From contig NZ_JACZCS010000005.1 of the NCBI RefSeq assembly GCF_014904745.1, positions 64,753 through 128,752 of the forward strand: a stretch of DNA of 64,000 bases, read 5' to 3'. Positions 34,185 through 44,209 of the stretch are shown piece after piece; the first letter of the stretch is position 1; each line of letters opens with the position of its first letter. The position numbers and the translations under genes were made by a program. The notes beneath the pieces were generated by a model. The model saw only the letters and a program-made list of their open reading frames with translations. It made no database searches and had not been told where the DNA came from. This DNA comes from Oricola nitratireducens. Its GTDB lineage: Bacteria > Pseudomonadota > Alphaproteobacteria > Rhizobiales > Rhizobiaceae.

Positions 34185-35771
34185 ATGACAGAGTCCCATA
34201 AAATGAGATTGTTGCGGAGCGGGGCGACGACCCGACGCAGTTTTCTCCAGGCAAGCGCCGCCACCGGTATCGCGGCGGCGGGTTTTTCCACCGGCCTTTT
34301 CCCGCGCGCAGCTTATGCCGCGCCGAAAAAGGGCGGCACGCTGCGCGTCGCCAAGGGCCACGGCCAGACGACCGACACGCTCAATCCCGGCACGTTTGAA
34401 AACGGCTTCACCACGGCGCTGTCATACGGGATGCATGGCTTTCTGACCGGCTTCGCGCCGGACGGCTCGGTCGCTCCGTCTCTCGCCGAGAGCTGGGAGG
34501 CAACGCCCGATGCCAAGACCTGGCGCTTCACGCTGCGCAAGGGCGTCACGTTCCATTCCGGAAAACCGCTGACGACCGAAGATGTCATCGTCTCGATCAA
34601 TTTCCATCGCGGCAAGGATTCGACGTCCGCCGCGGCGCCGCTCGTCACGGCAATCCAGGATGTCAGCGCGGATGGCGACGACACCGTGGTGTTCGTGCTG
34701 GATGCGGGAAATGCCGACTTCCCGGCCACCTTCACCGACTATCACCTCGGCATCCTGCCGGCCAAGGACGGCAAGCCCGACTGGCAGGCCAAGGATGGCT
34801 GCGGCCCGTACAAGCTGGTCGAGTTCCAACCCGGCGTCGTTGCCCGTTTCGAGCGGTTCAAGGATGACTGGACGGACGAGCGCGGCCATTTCGACGTCAT
34901 CGAGATGCTGTCCATCGTCGATCTCAATGCCCGCACCACCGCGCTTGTTTCCGGCGACGTCGACGCGATCGACAGGCTGGACCTCAAGACCGTCGGCCTG
35001 CTCGCCCGCAAGCCGGGCGTCGACATCAACTCGGTGGCCGGCAATCAGCACTACACATTCGCGATGTCGTGCAACAAGGATCCCTTTACCGACGTGAATG
35101 TGCGGCTGGCGCTCAAATACGCCGTCAACCGCGAGGAACTCGTCGAGAAGATCCTGTTCGGTTACGGCACGGTCGGCAACGACCACCCGATCGGGCGCGG
35201 CCAGCGCTATTTCAACTCGGAACTCGAGCAGCGCAAATACGATCCGGACAAGTCGAAATTCTACCTCAAGAAAGCCGGCCTCGACAGCCTCAAGGTGGGC
35301 CTGTCGGCGTCCGATGCGGCGTTCGGCGGTGCCGTCGACGCGGCGGTCCTGTTCCAGAATTCGGCGAAGGATGCGGGCATCGACCTGCAGGTGAACCGCA
35401 AGCCCAATGACGGCTACTGGTCGGATGTCTGGATGAAGGATCCCTTCACCGCCGTCTACTGGAGCGGCCGTGCCGTCGAGGATGCGATGTTCTCGACCGC
35501 CTACAAGTCGGGCGCGGCCTGGAACGACACGTTCTGGTCCAACGCACGGTTCGACGAACTGCTGATCAAGGCCCGCGCCGAACTCGACGAGGACAAGCGC
35601 CGGGCGATGTATTACGAGATGCAGGAAATTCTCAACATGGACGGCGGCGCCATCATCCCGATGTTCGCCAACTACGTCTTCGCCACCAATGACAAGGTGG
35701 CGCATGGGGATTTCGCGACCAACTGGGACATGGACGGCGAGCGCTGGATGGAGCGCTGGTGGTTCGCGTAA
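34185..35771 (+). CDS. ABC-type peptide/opine substrate-binding protein, Tat-exported, orphan
   Basis: A 528-residue family-5 solute-binding protein (DppA/OppA type). The N-terminus holds a twin-arginine motif (TTRRSFLQASAATG) and a signal peptide ending near AAYAAP. The mature protein has the family pattern LAESWEATPDAKTWRFTLRKGVTFHSGKPLT and a C-terminal YYEMQEILNMDGGAIIPMF. It should bind peptides or related compounds in the periplasm. No permease or ATPase gene is beside it, so it must use components elsewhere. AGGGAG 7 bp upstream supports the start. Both neighbours are unrelated. Confidence 0.9.
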   Translation: MTESHKMRLLRSGATTRRSFLQASAATGIAAAGFSTGLFPRAAYAAPKKGGTLRVAKGHGQTTDTLNPGTFENGFTTALSYGMHGFLTGFAPDGSVAPSLAESWEATPDAKTWRFTLRKGVTFHSGKPLTTEDVIVSINFHRGKDSTSAAAPLVTAIQDVSADGDDTVVFVLDAGNADFPATFTDYHLGILPAKDGKPDWQAKDGCGPYKLVEFQPGVVARFERFKDDWTDERGHFDVIEMLSIVDLNARTTALVSGDVDAIDRLDLKTVGLLARKPGVDINSVAGNQHYTFAMSCNKDPFTDVNVRLALKYAVNREELVEKILFGYGTVGNDHPIGRGQRYFNSELEQRKYDPDKSKFYLKKAGLDSLKVGLSASDAAFGGAVDAAVLFQNSAKDAGIDLQVNRKPNDGYWSDVWMKDPFTAVYWSGRAVEDAMFSTAYKSGAAWNDTFWSNARFDELLIKARAELDEDKRRAMYYEMQEILNMDGGAIIPMFANYVFATNDKVAHGDFATNWDMDGERWMERWWFA

Positions 35772-35917
35772 ACCTCCCTTTCAAGACGCCGCACGGGCCG
35801 CAACAGGTCCGTGCGGGCAATCCCCGCGAAATGCGCCGGTGCGGCATTGCCGCGCCGGCGAGTTGACGTAGCTGCAGGCATCGTTATTTGCTCGCTGCGG
35901 GGATCCCGGGGAAGTGC

Positions 35918-36661
35918 ATGGCGAGCGACATATTTTCCGTCGATGGGCGGATCTGCATGGTGACCGGCGCCTCGTCCGGTCTCGGCGCGCATTTCGCGCG
36001 GGTCCTGGCGGAGCGCGGCGCGCGTGTCGCCGGTGCCAGCAATTCCGGTGCGGACGAGACCGATGACGCGCCGATCCTGCATCTTCATTGCGATATCCGG
36101 AACGCAACGGATGTAGCGGCGGCCTTCGACGCGGTCGAGCGCGAATACGGCGCGGTCGACGTGCTGGTGAACGCCGCAGGCATCGCGCAATTCGAGCGGG
36201 CCGAGGCGCTCGGAGACAGCGCCTTCGCCGAAATCATGGACATCAATGTCAACGGCACGATGCGCGTCACCGGCGAGGCGATGAAACGAATGAGCGCGGC
36301 AAGGCGCGGCGGATCGATCATCCACGTGACCAGCGTGCTCGCCAGGAAGACCGTGAGCGGGCTATCGGCCTATGGCGGCTCGAAGGCCGCGCTCGAGCAG
36401 ATGACGCGCTCGCAGGCGGCCGAATGGGCGCGCCACGGCATTCGCGTCAATGCACTGGCACCGGGGTGGTTTCCGACCGCAATGACGCAGCAGCATTTCG
36501 ACAAGGGACTCGACCGGCTTCTGAAGACGCGTATCCCGATGCGACGGCTCGGAGCGCCCGGCGACCTCGACGGTGCGTTGCTGCTGCTCGCCTCCGAAGC
36601 ATCGCGCTACATGACCGGAACCGTCCTCACCGTCGATGGCGGCTTTTCCGCGGGCGATTGA
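35918..36661 (+). CDS. Short-chain dehydrogenase/reductase
   Basis: A 247-residue classical SDR. The cofactor motif is TGASSGLGAHFA, NAAG follows near 90, and the catalytic Ser and Tyr-x3-Lys are in HVTSVLARK and SAYGGSKAAL. The Asn of the tetrad is in IMDINVNGT. The acidic or basic residue that would fix NAD versus NADP preference is not clear. The C-terminal YMTGTVLTVDGGFSAGD is standard. The substrate is unknown. GGGGAAG lies 4-10 bp before the ATG at 35918. Confidence 0.9.
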   Translation: MASDIFSVDGRICMVTGASSGLGAHFARVLAERGARVAGASNSGADETDDAPILHLHCDIRNATDVAAAFDAVEREYGAVDVLVNAAGIAQFERAEALGDSAFAEIMDINVNGTMRVTGEAMKRMSAARRGGSIIHVTSVLARKTVSGLSAYGGSKAALEQMTRSQAAEWARHGIRVNALAPGWFPTAMTQQHFDKGLDRLLKTRIPMRRLGAPGDLDGALLLLASEASRYMTGTVLTVDGGFSAGD

Positions 36662-36827
36662 GTTCGTTTCGCCGCGCGCACCCGAAAAGACCGAATCTTG
36701 CGCCGGAAGAGACTGATTTTGCTTAATCTTTCTCTATTGCGCCGCACAATGGAAAAGATTTGACGTGTCCTTGCCGAGACCCAACACTGGCGGGTGTTAC
36801 GGTGCGGCAACGGGCGCGGAGAAACGC

Positions 36828-39800
36828 ATGAATCTCAAACCGGTCACCCTTGGAGACAAGTACGATCTGTCCTGCGAACAGGTGTTCGTTTCGGGCTCCC
36901 AGGCGGTGGTTCGCATGCTGATGATGCAGCATGAACGCGACCGGCGCGCAGGTCTCAACACGGCCGGTTTCGTCTCCGGATACCGCGGCTCGCCGATCGG
37001 CGGGCTCGACCAGCAATTGTGGTCGGCGGGCGACGCGCTGGCCGATCACGGCATCAAGTTCCAGCCGGGCCTGAACGAGGAACTCGCCGCGACCGCGTGC
37101 TGGGGCACGCAACAGGCCGAACTCGGCGGACATGGCCGCCACGACGGCGTCTTCGCGCTCTGGTACGGCAAGGGGCCGGGCGTCGACCGCACCGGCGACG
37201 TGTTCCGCCATGGCAATCTCGCCGGCTCGTCGAAACATGGCGGCGTTCTGGCGCTGATGGGCGACGACCACACGGCGGAATCCTCGACCAATGCGCATCA
37301 GTCGGAATTCGCCTTCGTCGACACGCTGATCCCGATCTTCAATCCGGCCGGCGTGCAGGAAATCATCGATTACGGGCTGCATGCCTATGCCGTCAGCCGC
37401 TTTGCCGGCACCTGGACGGCGATGAAATGCGTGAAGGACAACATCGAGTCGACCGGCTCGGTCCATGCCGATCTCGACCGCGTCAATCCGGTGATCCCGG
37501 AATTCGAGATGCCGCCGGGTGGGCTCAACATCCGGCGCATGGATCTCGATTTCATCGGCCAGGAGGAGCGCCTGCACCGCTACAAGCGCGAGGCGGCGGT
37601 CGCCTACAACCGGGCCAACAAGATCGACCATGTCGTCTGGCGCGGCGGGCGCAAGCCGAAGCTCGGGCTTGTCGCCGCCGGCAAGAACTATCTCGACCTG
37701 CGCGAGGCGCTGCACGATCTCGGCATCGACGAGGTGGCGGCCGCCAAGCTCGGGATCCGGCTCTACAAGGTCGGCATGCCGTGGCCGCTCGATCCCGACG
37801 ACCTGATCCGTTTCTCCGAGGGGCTGCACACGATCATGGTCGTGGAGGAAAAGCGCGGCCTGATCGAGGTGCAGATCAAGGAAGAGCTCTACGGCCTGAC
37901 CAAACGGCCGATGGTGATCGGCAAACGCGACGAAAAGAACAACACGCTGTTCCCGATCATGGGCGCACTCGATCCCAGCGACATCGCCGTCGCTGTCGGC
38001 GAACGGGTGCTTTCGATCTGCGGCGACAACGAGGAGATCGCGGCCCGCGTCGCCCATATCCGCAAGCTGCAGAAAGCCTTCGCCGGAACGCAGGACGTCG
38101 CCGCGCGGATGCCGACCTTCTGCCCGGGCTGTCCGCACAACACCTCGACGCGGGTGCCCGAAGGCGCGCGGGCTTCGGCCGGGATCGGCTGCCATTTCAT
38201 GGCGATCTGGATGGAGCGCGATACGGAAGGGTTCACCCAGATGGGCGGCGAGGGCGCCAACTGGGTCGGCGAGGCGCCGTTCTCGGACCGAGGCCACATC
38301 TTCCAGAATCTTGGCGACGGCACCTACAACCACTCCGGCTCGCTGGCGATCCGCTTCGCGCTGTCTGCGGGCACCAACATCACCTACAAGATCCTCTTCA
38401 ACGACGCCGTGGCGATGACCGGCGGCCAGCATGTCGAGGGCGACCTGACCGTCGACGAGATCGCTCGGCAGGTCCGGGCCGAAGGCGTCGAGCGCATCGC
38501 CGTCGTTTCCGACGAGCCGGAGAAATATGCCGGCCACGCGACCTTCCCGGGCGGGACGACGATCCATCACCGCGACGATCTCGATGCCGTGCAGCGCGAG
38601 TTGCAGACGGTTAAGGGCGTCTCGGTGCTGCTCTACGACCAGACCTGCGCGGCCGAAAAGCGCCGCCGGCGCAAGCGCGGCACCTTCCCCGATCCGGACA
38701 AGCGGGTGCTCATCAACGAACTCGTCTGCGAGGGCTGCGGCGATTGCGGCGTGCAGTCGAACTGCGTGGCGATCCAGCCGGTCGACACCGAATTCGGTCG
38801 CAAGCGGCGTATCGACCAGTCGAGCTGCAACAAGGACTTTTCCTGCCTGAAGGGCTTCTGCCCGTCCTTCGTGACGGTGCATGGCGCGAAAATGCGCCGG
38901 GCGGAGCCGCTGAAGCACAATGCCAACCCGCTGGAGGGGGTGCCGGACGCGCCGGTGTTCGCGCTCGACGACAGCCGCCGGGAGTGGGCGGCCGTCATCG
39001 ACGGGATCGGCGGAACCGGCGTGGTGACCATCGGCGCGATCCTCGGCATGGCTGCGCATCTGGAAGGCAAGGGCGTCGGCATCATCGACATGGCCGGGCT
39101 GGCGCAGAAGGGCGGCGCGGTCTTCACGCATATGCGCATCGCCACGACGCCGGAAGCGGTCTCCTCGATTCGCGTTTCGCCCGGCAAGGCCGATCTCGTG
39201 CTCGGCTGCGACATCGTGGTTTCCGGCAACCGCAAGGTGCTGGGTTCGGTGCGCAAGGACGACACGCTCGTCGTCGTCAGCCGGGCCGAAGTGATGCCCG
39301 GCGACTTCGCCCGTCATCCCGACTACCGCTTGCCGACGGACAAGCTGGTCGCGGCGATCCGCAAGGTGGCGGGCAGCAAGACACTGCATTTCGTCGATGC
39401 GGCGCGCGCCGCACAGGCGATTTTCGCCAACACGATCGCGGCGAACATGTTCATGCTGGGCTTCGCCGCCCAGAAGGGCGGACTGCCCGTCTCCGCCGAG
39501 GCGGTGGAGCAGGCGATCAGGCTGAACGGACAGGCCGTGGACATGAATGTCGGCGCGTTTCGCTGGGGACGCCGCGCCGCGCACGATCCGGCGGCGATCG
39601 AGACGCTGCTGGCGGAGAAGGGCGCAAGGGCGGGCGGCGCTCTCGCGCGCACACCCGACGAGATCATCGCGAAACGCGCCGAGTTCCTCGCCGGCTATCA
39701 CAACGCCGCCTATGCGGACCGCTACCGGGCGCGCATTGCCGCGGTCGCCGCGCGCGAGAGCGAAATCGCCGGCAAGCCGGGCGTGCTGACCGAGACGGCG

Positions 39801-40286
39801 GCGCGGCAATTGTTCAAGCTGATGGCGATCAAGGACGAATTCGAGGTGGCGCGGCTCTACACGCTGCCGGATTTCCGCCGTCAGATCGAGGGCGAGTTCG
39901 CCAGTTGGAAAAAGCTCGAATTCCACCTGGCGCCGCCGATCCTCGGCAAGAAGGACGCCAGGGGCAATCCGAAGAAAACCGTGTTCGGACCGTGGATGAT
40001 GAGGGTTTTCGGCGTGCTTTCGCGGCTGAAAGGGCTGCGCTTTTCGCCGTTGAACGTGTTCGCGCGCAATCCGGAGCGGCGGCTCGAACTCGAAACGCTG
40101 GCGCTCTATGAGGGCGATCTCGACCGCATTGCGGCGATGGCGGACGACACAAGCCTTGCCGAGGCGACGCGGCTGGCCGCCTGGCCGGAAAATATCGCCG
40201 GTTACGGGCATATTCGCACGAAAAACATCGGCGAGGCGATGACGCGCCGCGCCGAGAGCAATCAGCCGTTTCAGGCGAAAATCTGA
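36828..40286 (+). CDS. Indolepyruvate:ferredoxin oxidoreductase, fused form
   Basis: A 1152-residue single-chain 2-oxoacid:ferredoxin oxidoreductase that decarboxylates aryl pyruvates to aryl-acetyl-CoA. The order is an N-terminal pyrimidine-binding domain (GFVSGYRGSPIGGLD), a TPP/PP domain with FCPGCPHNTS (near 430) and GEGANWVGEAPF, an Fe-S segment with CEGCGDCGVQSNC (near 633) and CNKDFSCLKGFC, and a gamma-type domain (GIGGTGVVTIGAIL). This long fusion is typical of aerobic alphaproteobacteria. The start MNLKPVTLGDKYDL matches the family. It is monocistronic and ends with a hairpin terminator. Confidence 0.93.
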   Translation: MNLKPVTLGDKYDLSCEQVFVSGSQAVVRMLMMQHERDRRAGLNTAGFVSGYRGSPIGGLDQQLWSAGDALADHGIKFQPGLNEELAATACWGTQQAELGGHGRHDGVFALWYGKGPGVDRTGDVFRHGNLAGSSKHGGVLALMGDDHTAESSTNAHQSEFAFVDTLIPIFNPAGVQEIIDYGLHAYAVSRFAGTWTAMKCVKDNIESTGSVHADLDRVNPVIPEFEMPPGGLNIRRMDLDFIGQEERLHRYKREAAVAYNRANKIDHVVWRGGRKPKLGLVAAGKNYLDLREALHDLGIDEVAAAKLGIRLYKVGMPWPLDPDDLIRFSEGLHTIMVVEEKRGLIEVQIKEELYGLTKRPMVIGKRDEKNNTLFPIMGALDPSDIAVAVGERVLSICGDNEEIAARVAHIRKLQKAFAGTQDVAARMPTFCPGCPHNTSTRVPEGARASAGIGCHFMAIWMERDTEGFTQMGGEGANWVGEAPFSDRGHIFQNLGDGTYNHSGSLAIRFALSAGTNITYKILFNDAVAMTGGQHVEGDLTVDEIARQVRAEGVERIAVVSDEPEKYAGHATFPGGTTIHHRDDLDAVQRELQTVKGVSVLLYDQTCAAEKRRRRKRGTFPDPDKRVLINELVCEGCGDCGVQSNCVAIQPVDTEFGRKRRIDQSSCNKDFSCLKGFCPSFVTVHGAKMRRAEPLKHNANPLEGVPDAPVFALDDSRREWAAVIDGIGGTGVVTIGAILGMAAHLEGKGVGIIDMAGLAQKGGAVFTHMRIATTPEAVSSIRVSPGKADLVLGCDIVVSGNRKVLGSVRKDDTLVVVSRAEVMPGDFARHPDYRLPTDKLVAAIRKVAGSKTLHFVDAARAAQAIFANTIAANMFMLGFAAQKGGLPVSAEAVEQAIRLNGQAVDMNVGAFRWGRRAAHDPAAIETLLAEKGARAGGALARTPDEIIAKRAEFLAGYHNAAYADRYRARIAAVAARESEIAGKPGVLTETAARQLFKLMAIKDEFEVARLYTLPDFRRQIEGEFASWKKLEFHLAPPILGKKDARGNPKKTVFGPWMMRVFGVLSRLKGLRFSPLNVFARNPERRLELETLALYEGDLDRIAAMADDTSLAEATRLAAWPENIAGYGHIRTKNIGEAMTRRAESNQPFQAKI

Positions 40287-40352
40287 ACCCTGCGTGCCGT
40301 TTTGAGAATTTCCGTTACGTTAACTTTGTGGCGCAGGCCCCGGAAAATCAGT

Positions 40353-40380
40353 AAAAATCCCTGATTTTTCGGGGATTTTT
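40353..40380 (+). terminator. Rho-independent terminator
   Basis: AAAAATCCC (40353-40361) pairs perfectly with GGGATTTTT (40372-40380) around a 10-nt loop, giving a stem that ends in a T-run. It lies 66 bp after the indolepyruvate oxidoreductase gene and can work in both directions. Confidence 0.85.
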
Positions 40381-40460
40381 CGCGTCGCGGCAGATGTAAT
40401 TTCGCTTCGGCACTAAACGCTTCATTAAGCGCATTCGGCTAGGGTCTGCCCTCGTGCGGG

Positions 40461-42809
40461 GTGTCGAGGGATCCGTTGAAACAGACCACGTCAAAAGCGA
40501 TCATGGCTGAGGTGTACACGTCTTTCGTGGATACCTTCTTTGCGGATTCGCGTTCTCTCGTCGTCGGCGTGGGAATGCAGGTCATCGTCGTTGGCGCCGC
40601 CTGGCTCGATACCGGACACCCGGTCTATCTCGTTCTCGTGATGGCCATTCTGGTCACGGCCTTCGCCCGGCTGCTGCAGATGCGCGCCTATCGCGAGGAC
40701 AAGCTCAAAGCCGCGAACCTGGATGACGAGGCCAAGGTCCGCTGGGCGACCCTGTGGGAAACCCGTTACCTCTGGCTCGGCTGCGCGGCGACGTCGCTGA
40801 TCGGCATCTACGCCTTCGTGGCGATGCATGTCGCCTATAGCGAATACACCGTCATTTCCGCATTCACGCTGGTTTTCGCCACGCTGCCGACGGTGGTCGG
40901 CCGACTTTACGGTTCGCCGAAGCTCGTCTCGGTCATCGTGGTGTCGCTTCTGGTTCCGACCTCGCTGGGCGCGGCGCTTTACGGCGATCTGGCGCACCTG
41001 TCGGCCGCTATCCTGTGCATCCCCTATATCCTGCTGATCCAGACGCTGGTGCGCAATATCCGCTCCTCGGTGCTCGACGCGATTCACGGACGGTGGAAAA
41101 ACCAGGAAATCGCCGAACGTTTCGACGTCGCGCTCAACAACATGTCGCACGGCCTGATCATGTTCGATGGCGATCTGCGCGTGCTGGTGGCAAACCGCAC
41201 GGCGAAGGTGCTTTTCGACGTGCCGTCGCACATCAATCTGGAAGGCCGGAACTTCGAGGCAATCCTGCGGTACGGAAAGATACGCGGGGTTCTGTCCGCG
41301 CGTCAGGTGGAAAAGCTCCGACGCCAGCTGATCCCGATGATCCTGGAGGGCGGCAGCAAGAAACGTTTTGTGCTCAATGACGGCCGCCACGTCGAGTTCA
41401 AGTCCAACCCGCGCGCCTTCTCCGGCGCGGTTCTCACGTTTGAGGACATCACCGAACGCATCAACGCCGAAAAGCAGATGGTCAACATGGCGCGCTATGA
41501 CGCGCTGACCGGCCTGCCCAATCGCGGCTATTTCGCCACGCTGATCGGCGAGCGACTGAAGCAGAAGATCGATATCGGCGACTGCGCGCTGATCATGCTC
41601 GATATCGACGACTTCAAGCATGTCAACGACACGCTCGGCCATTCGCAGGGCGACGCGCTGCTCAGGGCGGTTGCGAACCGGCTCAAGGATTTCCGTTCGC
41701 GCGACGTCATGATCTCGCGCCAGGGCGGCGACGAATTCATGGTTTTCGTCCCGGACATGACGCCCGGCGCGGAGCCGGGACGGCTCGCCGAGACGCTGCG
41801 TTCGACACTGACCGGGGTCTATGAACTGAGCGGCGAGCAGGTTCATGTCACGGTGAGCATCGGCCTGGCGGCATCGACCCGTGACGAATTCGACCTGACC
41901 AAGATGATGATGAAGGCGGATCTCGCGCTCTACCGGTCCAAGGCGTTGGGCAAGGGCGTGTGGTCGGTGTTCGAGGAGTCGATGGACGCCGAATACAAGC
42001 GGCGCCAGCGGGTCAAGAACGAACTAGCCAAGGCGCTCGACAAGGACAAGCTCACCGTGCGCTACCAGCCGATCGTGGACGCCAAGACCGGAAAGATCGT
42101 CGCCTGCGAGGCGCTGTCGCGCTGGAACCATCCCGAACTCGGCGACATTTCACCGGCCGAATACATCCCGCTCGCCGAGGAAATGGGCATGATCGGCAAG
42201 GTCAGCCGCTCGGTGCTGAACCGGGCGTTGCGCGATTGCGCGACATGGCCGGAGACCGTCAACATCTCCGTCAATCTCTCCGCCATCGACTTCCGCCGCT
42301 CGCGCCTGCTCGAGGAAATCGACGATGCGCTCGCGACGTCCGGCGTCGTGCCCGAGCGCCTCGAGATCGAGGTGACCGAGACGGCGGTGATTTCCAACGA
42401 GCAGGACATGATCGGGGTGCTGGAGGATATCCGCAGCCGCGGCATCAAGATTTCGCTCGACGATTTCGGAACCGGCTATTCGTCGCTCAGCTACCTGCAC
42501 AAGCTGCCGCTCGACAAGGTGAAGATCGACCGCTCGTTTGTCGAGGGCATCGAAAGCGGACAGACGCCGATCGCGCTGCTGCGCGGCGTCACCAGCCTGT
42601 GCAAGACGCTCGGTCTGCAGGTGACGATTGAGGGCGTGTCGTCAGACGACCAGTTGAATCTCGTGCTGGCGACCGAAGGCGTCAGCCGGATTCAGGGTTT
42701 CGTTCTCGGGCCGGCATTGCCGCCGTCCTCCGTGCTCGAACTCGCCCGGCACACGCTTCTGCCGGTTTCGCCCGTGCGCCTGGTCGAACCCGCCGTCGCC
42801 GCGAGCTGA
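40461..42809 (+). CDS. Membrane GGDEF-EAL protein
   Basis: A 782-residue protein with five or six N-terminal membrane helices (about 30-200), a PAS-like domain (about 225-335), a GGDEF domain (about 345-510) and an EAL domain (about 525-770). The GGDEF signature is intact (RQGGDEFMVF near 420), and no RxxD inhibitory site is found at its usual spacing. In the EAL domain EALSRW, NISVNLS, DDFGTGYSSL and KIDRSF are kept, but the loop usually reading EGVET reads EGVSS. The start may be GTG 40461 or ATG 40503; neither has a clear ribosome site. It should make and/or degrade cyclic di-GMP. Confidence 0.9.
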   Translation: MSRDPLKQTTSKAIMAEVYTSFVDTFFADSRSLVVGVGMQVIVVGAAWLDTGHPVYLVLVMAILVTAFARLLQMRAYREDKLKAANLDDEAKVRWATLWETRYLWLGCAATSLIGIYAFVAMHVAYSEYTVISAFTLVFATLPTVVGRLYGSPKLVSVIVVSLLVPTSLGAALYGDLAHLSAAILCIPYILLIQTLVRNIRSSVLDAIHGRWKNQEIAERFDVALNNMSHGLIMFDGDLRVLVANRTAKVLFDVPSHINLEGRNFEAILRYGKIRGVLSARQVEKLRRQLIPMILEGGSKKRFVLNDGRHVEFKSNPRAFSGAVLTFEDITERINAEKQMVNMARYDALTGLPNRGYFATLIGERLKQKIDIGDCALIMLDIDDFKHVNDTLGHSQGDALLRAVANRLKDFRSRDVMISRQGGDEFMVFVPDMTPGAEPGRLAETLRSTLTGVYELSGEQVHVTVSIGLAASTRDEFDLTKMMMKADLALYRSKALGKGVWSVFEESMDAEYKRRQRVKNELAKALDKDKLTVRYQPIVDAKTGKIVACEALSRWNHPELGDISPAEYIPLAEEMGMIGKVSRSVLNRALRDCATWPETVNISVNLSAIDFRRSRLLEEIDDALATSGVVPERLEIEVTETAVISNEQDMIGVLEDIRSRGIKISLDDFGTGYSSLSYLHKLPLDKVKIDRSFVEGIESGQTPIALLRGVTSLCKTLGLQVTIEGVSSDDQLNLVLATEGVSRIQGFVLGPALPPSSVLELARHTLLPVSPVRLVEPAVAAS

Positions 42810-42993
42810 GCGACGGCGCCTCACACTTAGCCCAGTTTCTTAAACCTACGTGACGGCATGTCGCTTCAAGTGCGTGCCAATAGGTAAATTTTAACCATAA
42901 TTTTAAATATTTAAGATTCCCGCGCCGCAAATAGGTCAATTGCTATTTACAACGTTAAGGTCCTGTTTACTGTAATTTTTCGATGGGGACCAG

Positions 42994-43740
42994 ATGATGA
43001 ATATAGCTTTGGAACACACCGGAAAACTGCAGATCGAGAACAATTTGAACGATCCCATTTTCGAGGTGATGGAACACATCGAATATCGACAGATCGTCAC
43101 GCCTGAAGATTTCGAGAGTATCAGTCAGCTGCGCAGCCGGGCTTTCGACTCGCACACCATTTATAGCAGGAAACTCAATGGCGACGCCGTCGACGACAGC
43201 GACCGCTGGCCGGGCGTGCGGGTTTTCGGCATGTATTACGACGGCGAGCTCGTCTCCACTTTACGCATCGCTCACGTGACGCCGGAGAATCCGGACTGTC
43301 AGGCCGTGAGGATTTTTCCGGAGGTCCTGAAACCCCTGCTCGAACAGGGGCAGGCCTTCATCGATCCGAGCCGGTTCGCCGTCGACGAGGAATTGTCGCG
43401 CGAGGTTCCCGGGCTTGCCTTGCTGACGCTCAGGATCGCCTTCATGGCGACCGCGCATTTCAAGGTGAATGCGTGTCTCGGGCTGGTCACTGTCGATCAT
43501 GTCCCCTTCTACCGCCGGGTCTTCCGATCCACGGTCATTGCCGGGCCGAAGCAGTGCAAGGGTTTCGCGGTGCCGCTGGTACTTTTCGCAAGCCCGCTCA
43601 GGGAAGGTGAAATCTGCCAGCGCTATCCGCTGTTCTATTCCACGGAGAGGGAAAGAAAGATGCTGTTCGATACGCCGGCCATGCAAATGCCGCCGTTGAC
43701 GGTGCTGCCTACAGCCAAGATCGCGATGCTGGCGGCATAA
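42994..43740 (+). CDS. FeeM-like N-acyl amino acid synthase (GNAT superfamily)
   Basis: A 248-residue protein resembling the N-acyl amino acid/autoinducer-synthase-like family. EYRQIVTPEDFESISQLRSRAF, FGMYYDGELVSTLRIA and FIDPSRFAVDEELSREVPGL follow the pattern of LuxI/FeeM-type acyltransferases, which take acyl chains from acyl carrier protein. VDHVPFYRRVFRS near 175 is a typical late element. The product could be a long-chain N-acyl amino acid. The gene stands alone after an AT-rich 184-bp gap next to the cyclic-di-GMP gene. Confidence 0.78.
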   Translation: MMNIALEHTGKLQIENNLNDPIFEVMEHIEYRQIVTPEDFESISQLRSRAFDSHTIYSRKLNGDAVDDSDRWPGVRVFGMYYDGELVSTLRIAHVTPENPDCQAVRIFPEVLKPLLEQGQAFIDPSRFAVDEELSREVPGLALLTLRIAFMATAHFKVNACLGLVTVDHVPFYRRVFRSTVIAGPKQCKGFAVPLVLFASPLREGEICQRYPLFYSTERERKMLFDTPAMQMPPLTVLPTAKIAMLAA

Positions 43741-43830
43741 TCACGCAGTTTTATCGAAGGCATTGAAGTCGGGCCGCGTTTTCGCTAATCGCTGCTGTTG
43801 AAAGACATTCTCTTAGCGGAGCAAATTGCC

Positions 43831-44055
43831 ATGGCCGATAATCATCCGACGGGTCCTGCCGAAACGGGCGCCGATATGGACTACGCCGAACACGAGCGGA
43901 CATTCTCGATGTTCCTGTCGATGAGCAAGTGGATCGTGATCCTGTCCGTGGCCTTGCTCATCTCGATGGCATTCGGCTTTTTCGCCGGCGGCGGCCTGTT
44001 CGGCGGCATCATCCTGTTCATCGTCCTGACGATCATCGGCTATTTCCTGGCCTGA
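43831..44055 (+). CDS. aa3-type cytochrome c oxidase subunit IV
   Basis: A 74-residue protein of the small bacterial subunit IV family. The signature YAEHERTFSMFLSMSKW precedes a hydrophobic segment that can form one long or two short membrane helices. It is an accessory subunit of the aa3 oxidase in the inner membrane. The catalytic cox genes are not nearby, which is usual for this gene. GCGGAG 9 bp upstream supports the ATG at 43831 rather than the TTG at 43798. Confidence 0.85.
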   Translation: MADNHPTGPAETGADMDYAEHERTFSMFLSMSKWIVILSVALLISMAFGFFAGGGLFGGIILFIVLTIIGYFLA

Positions 44056-44209
44056 CGGTTGCCGGACGGCATCCGATCGCCAGATACGCGCCGGTGACAT
44101 GCGCGTGCGCCGGGCATGTGTCCGGCGGCTCATGGCGTAAAAACGGGATCTTCAAAAATACGCGGAGACCGTCGCGGCATGGGTATTGACCCGCGCGACG
44201 GGCGGTGCC

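Noticed and set aside
36723..40211. A 1162-residue open frame on the minus strand opposite the indolepyruvate oxidoreductase
   Set aside because: It mirrors the plus-strand gene codon by codon, is rich in Arg, His, Gln and Asp as expected for an antisense shadow, and has no recognisable domain.
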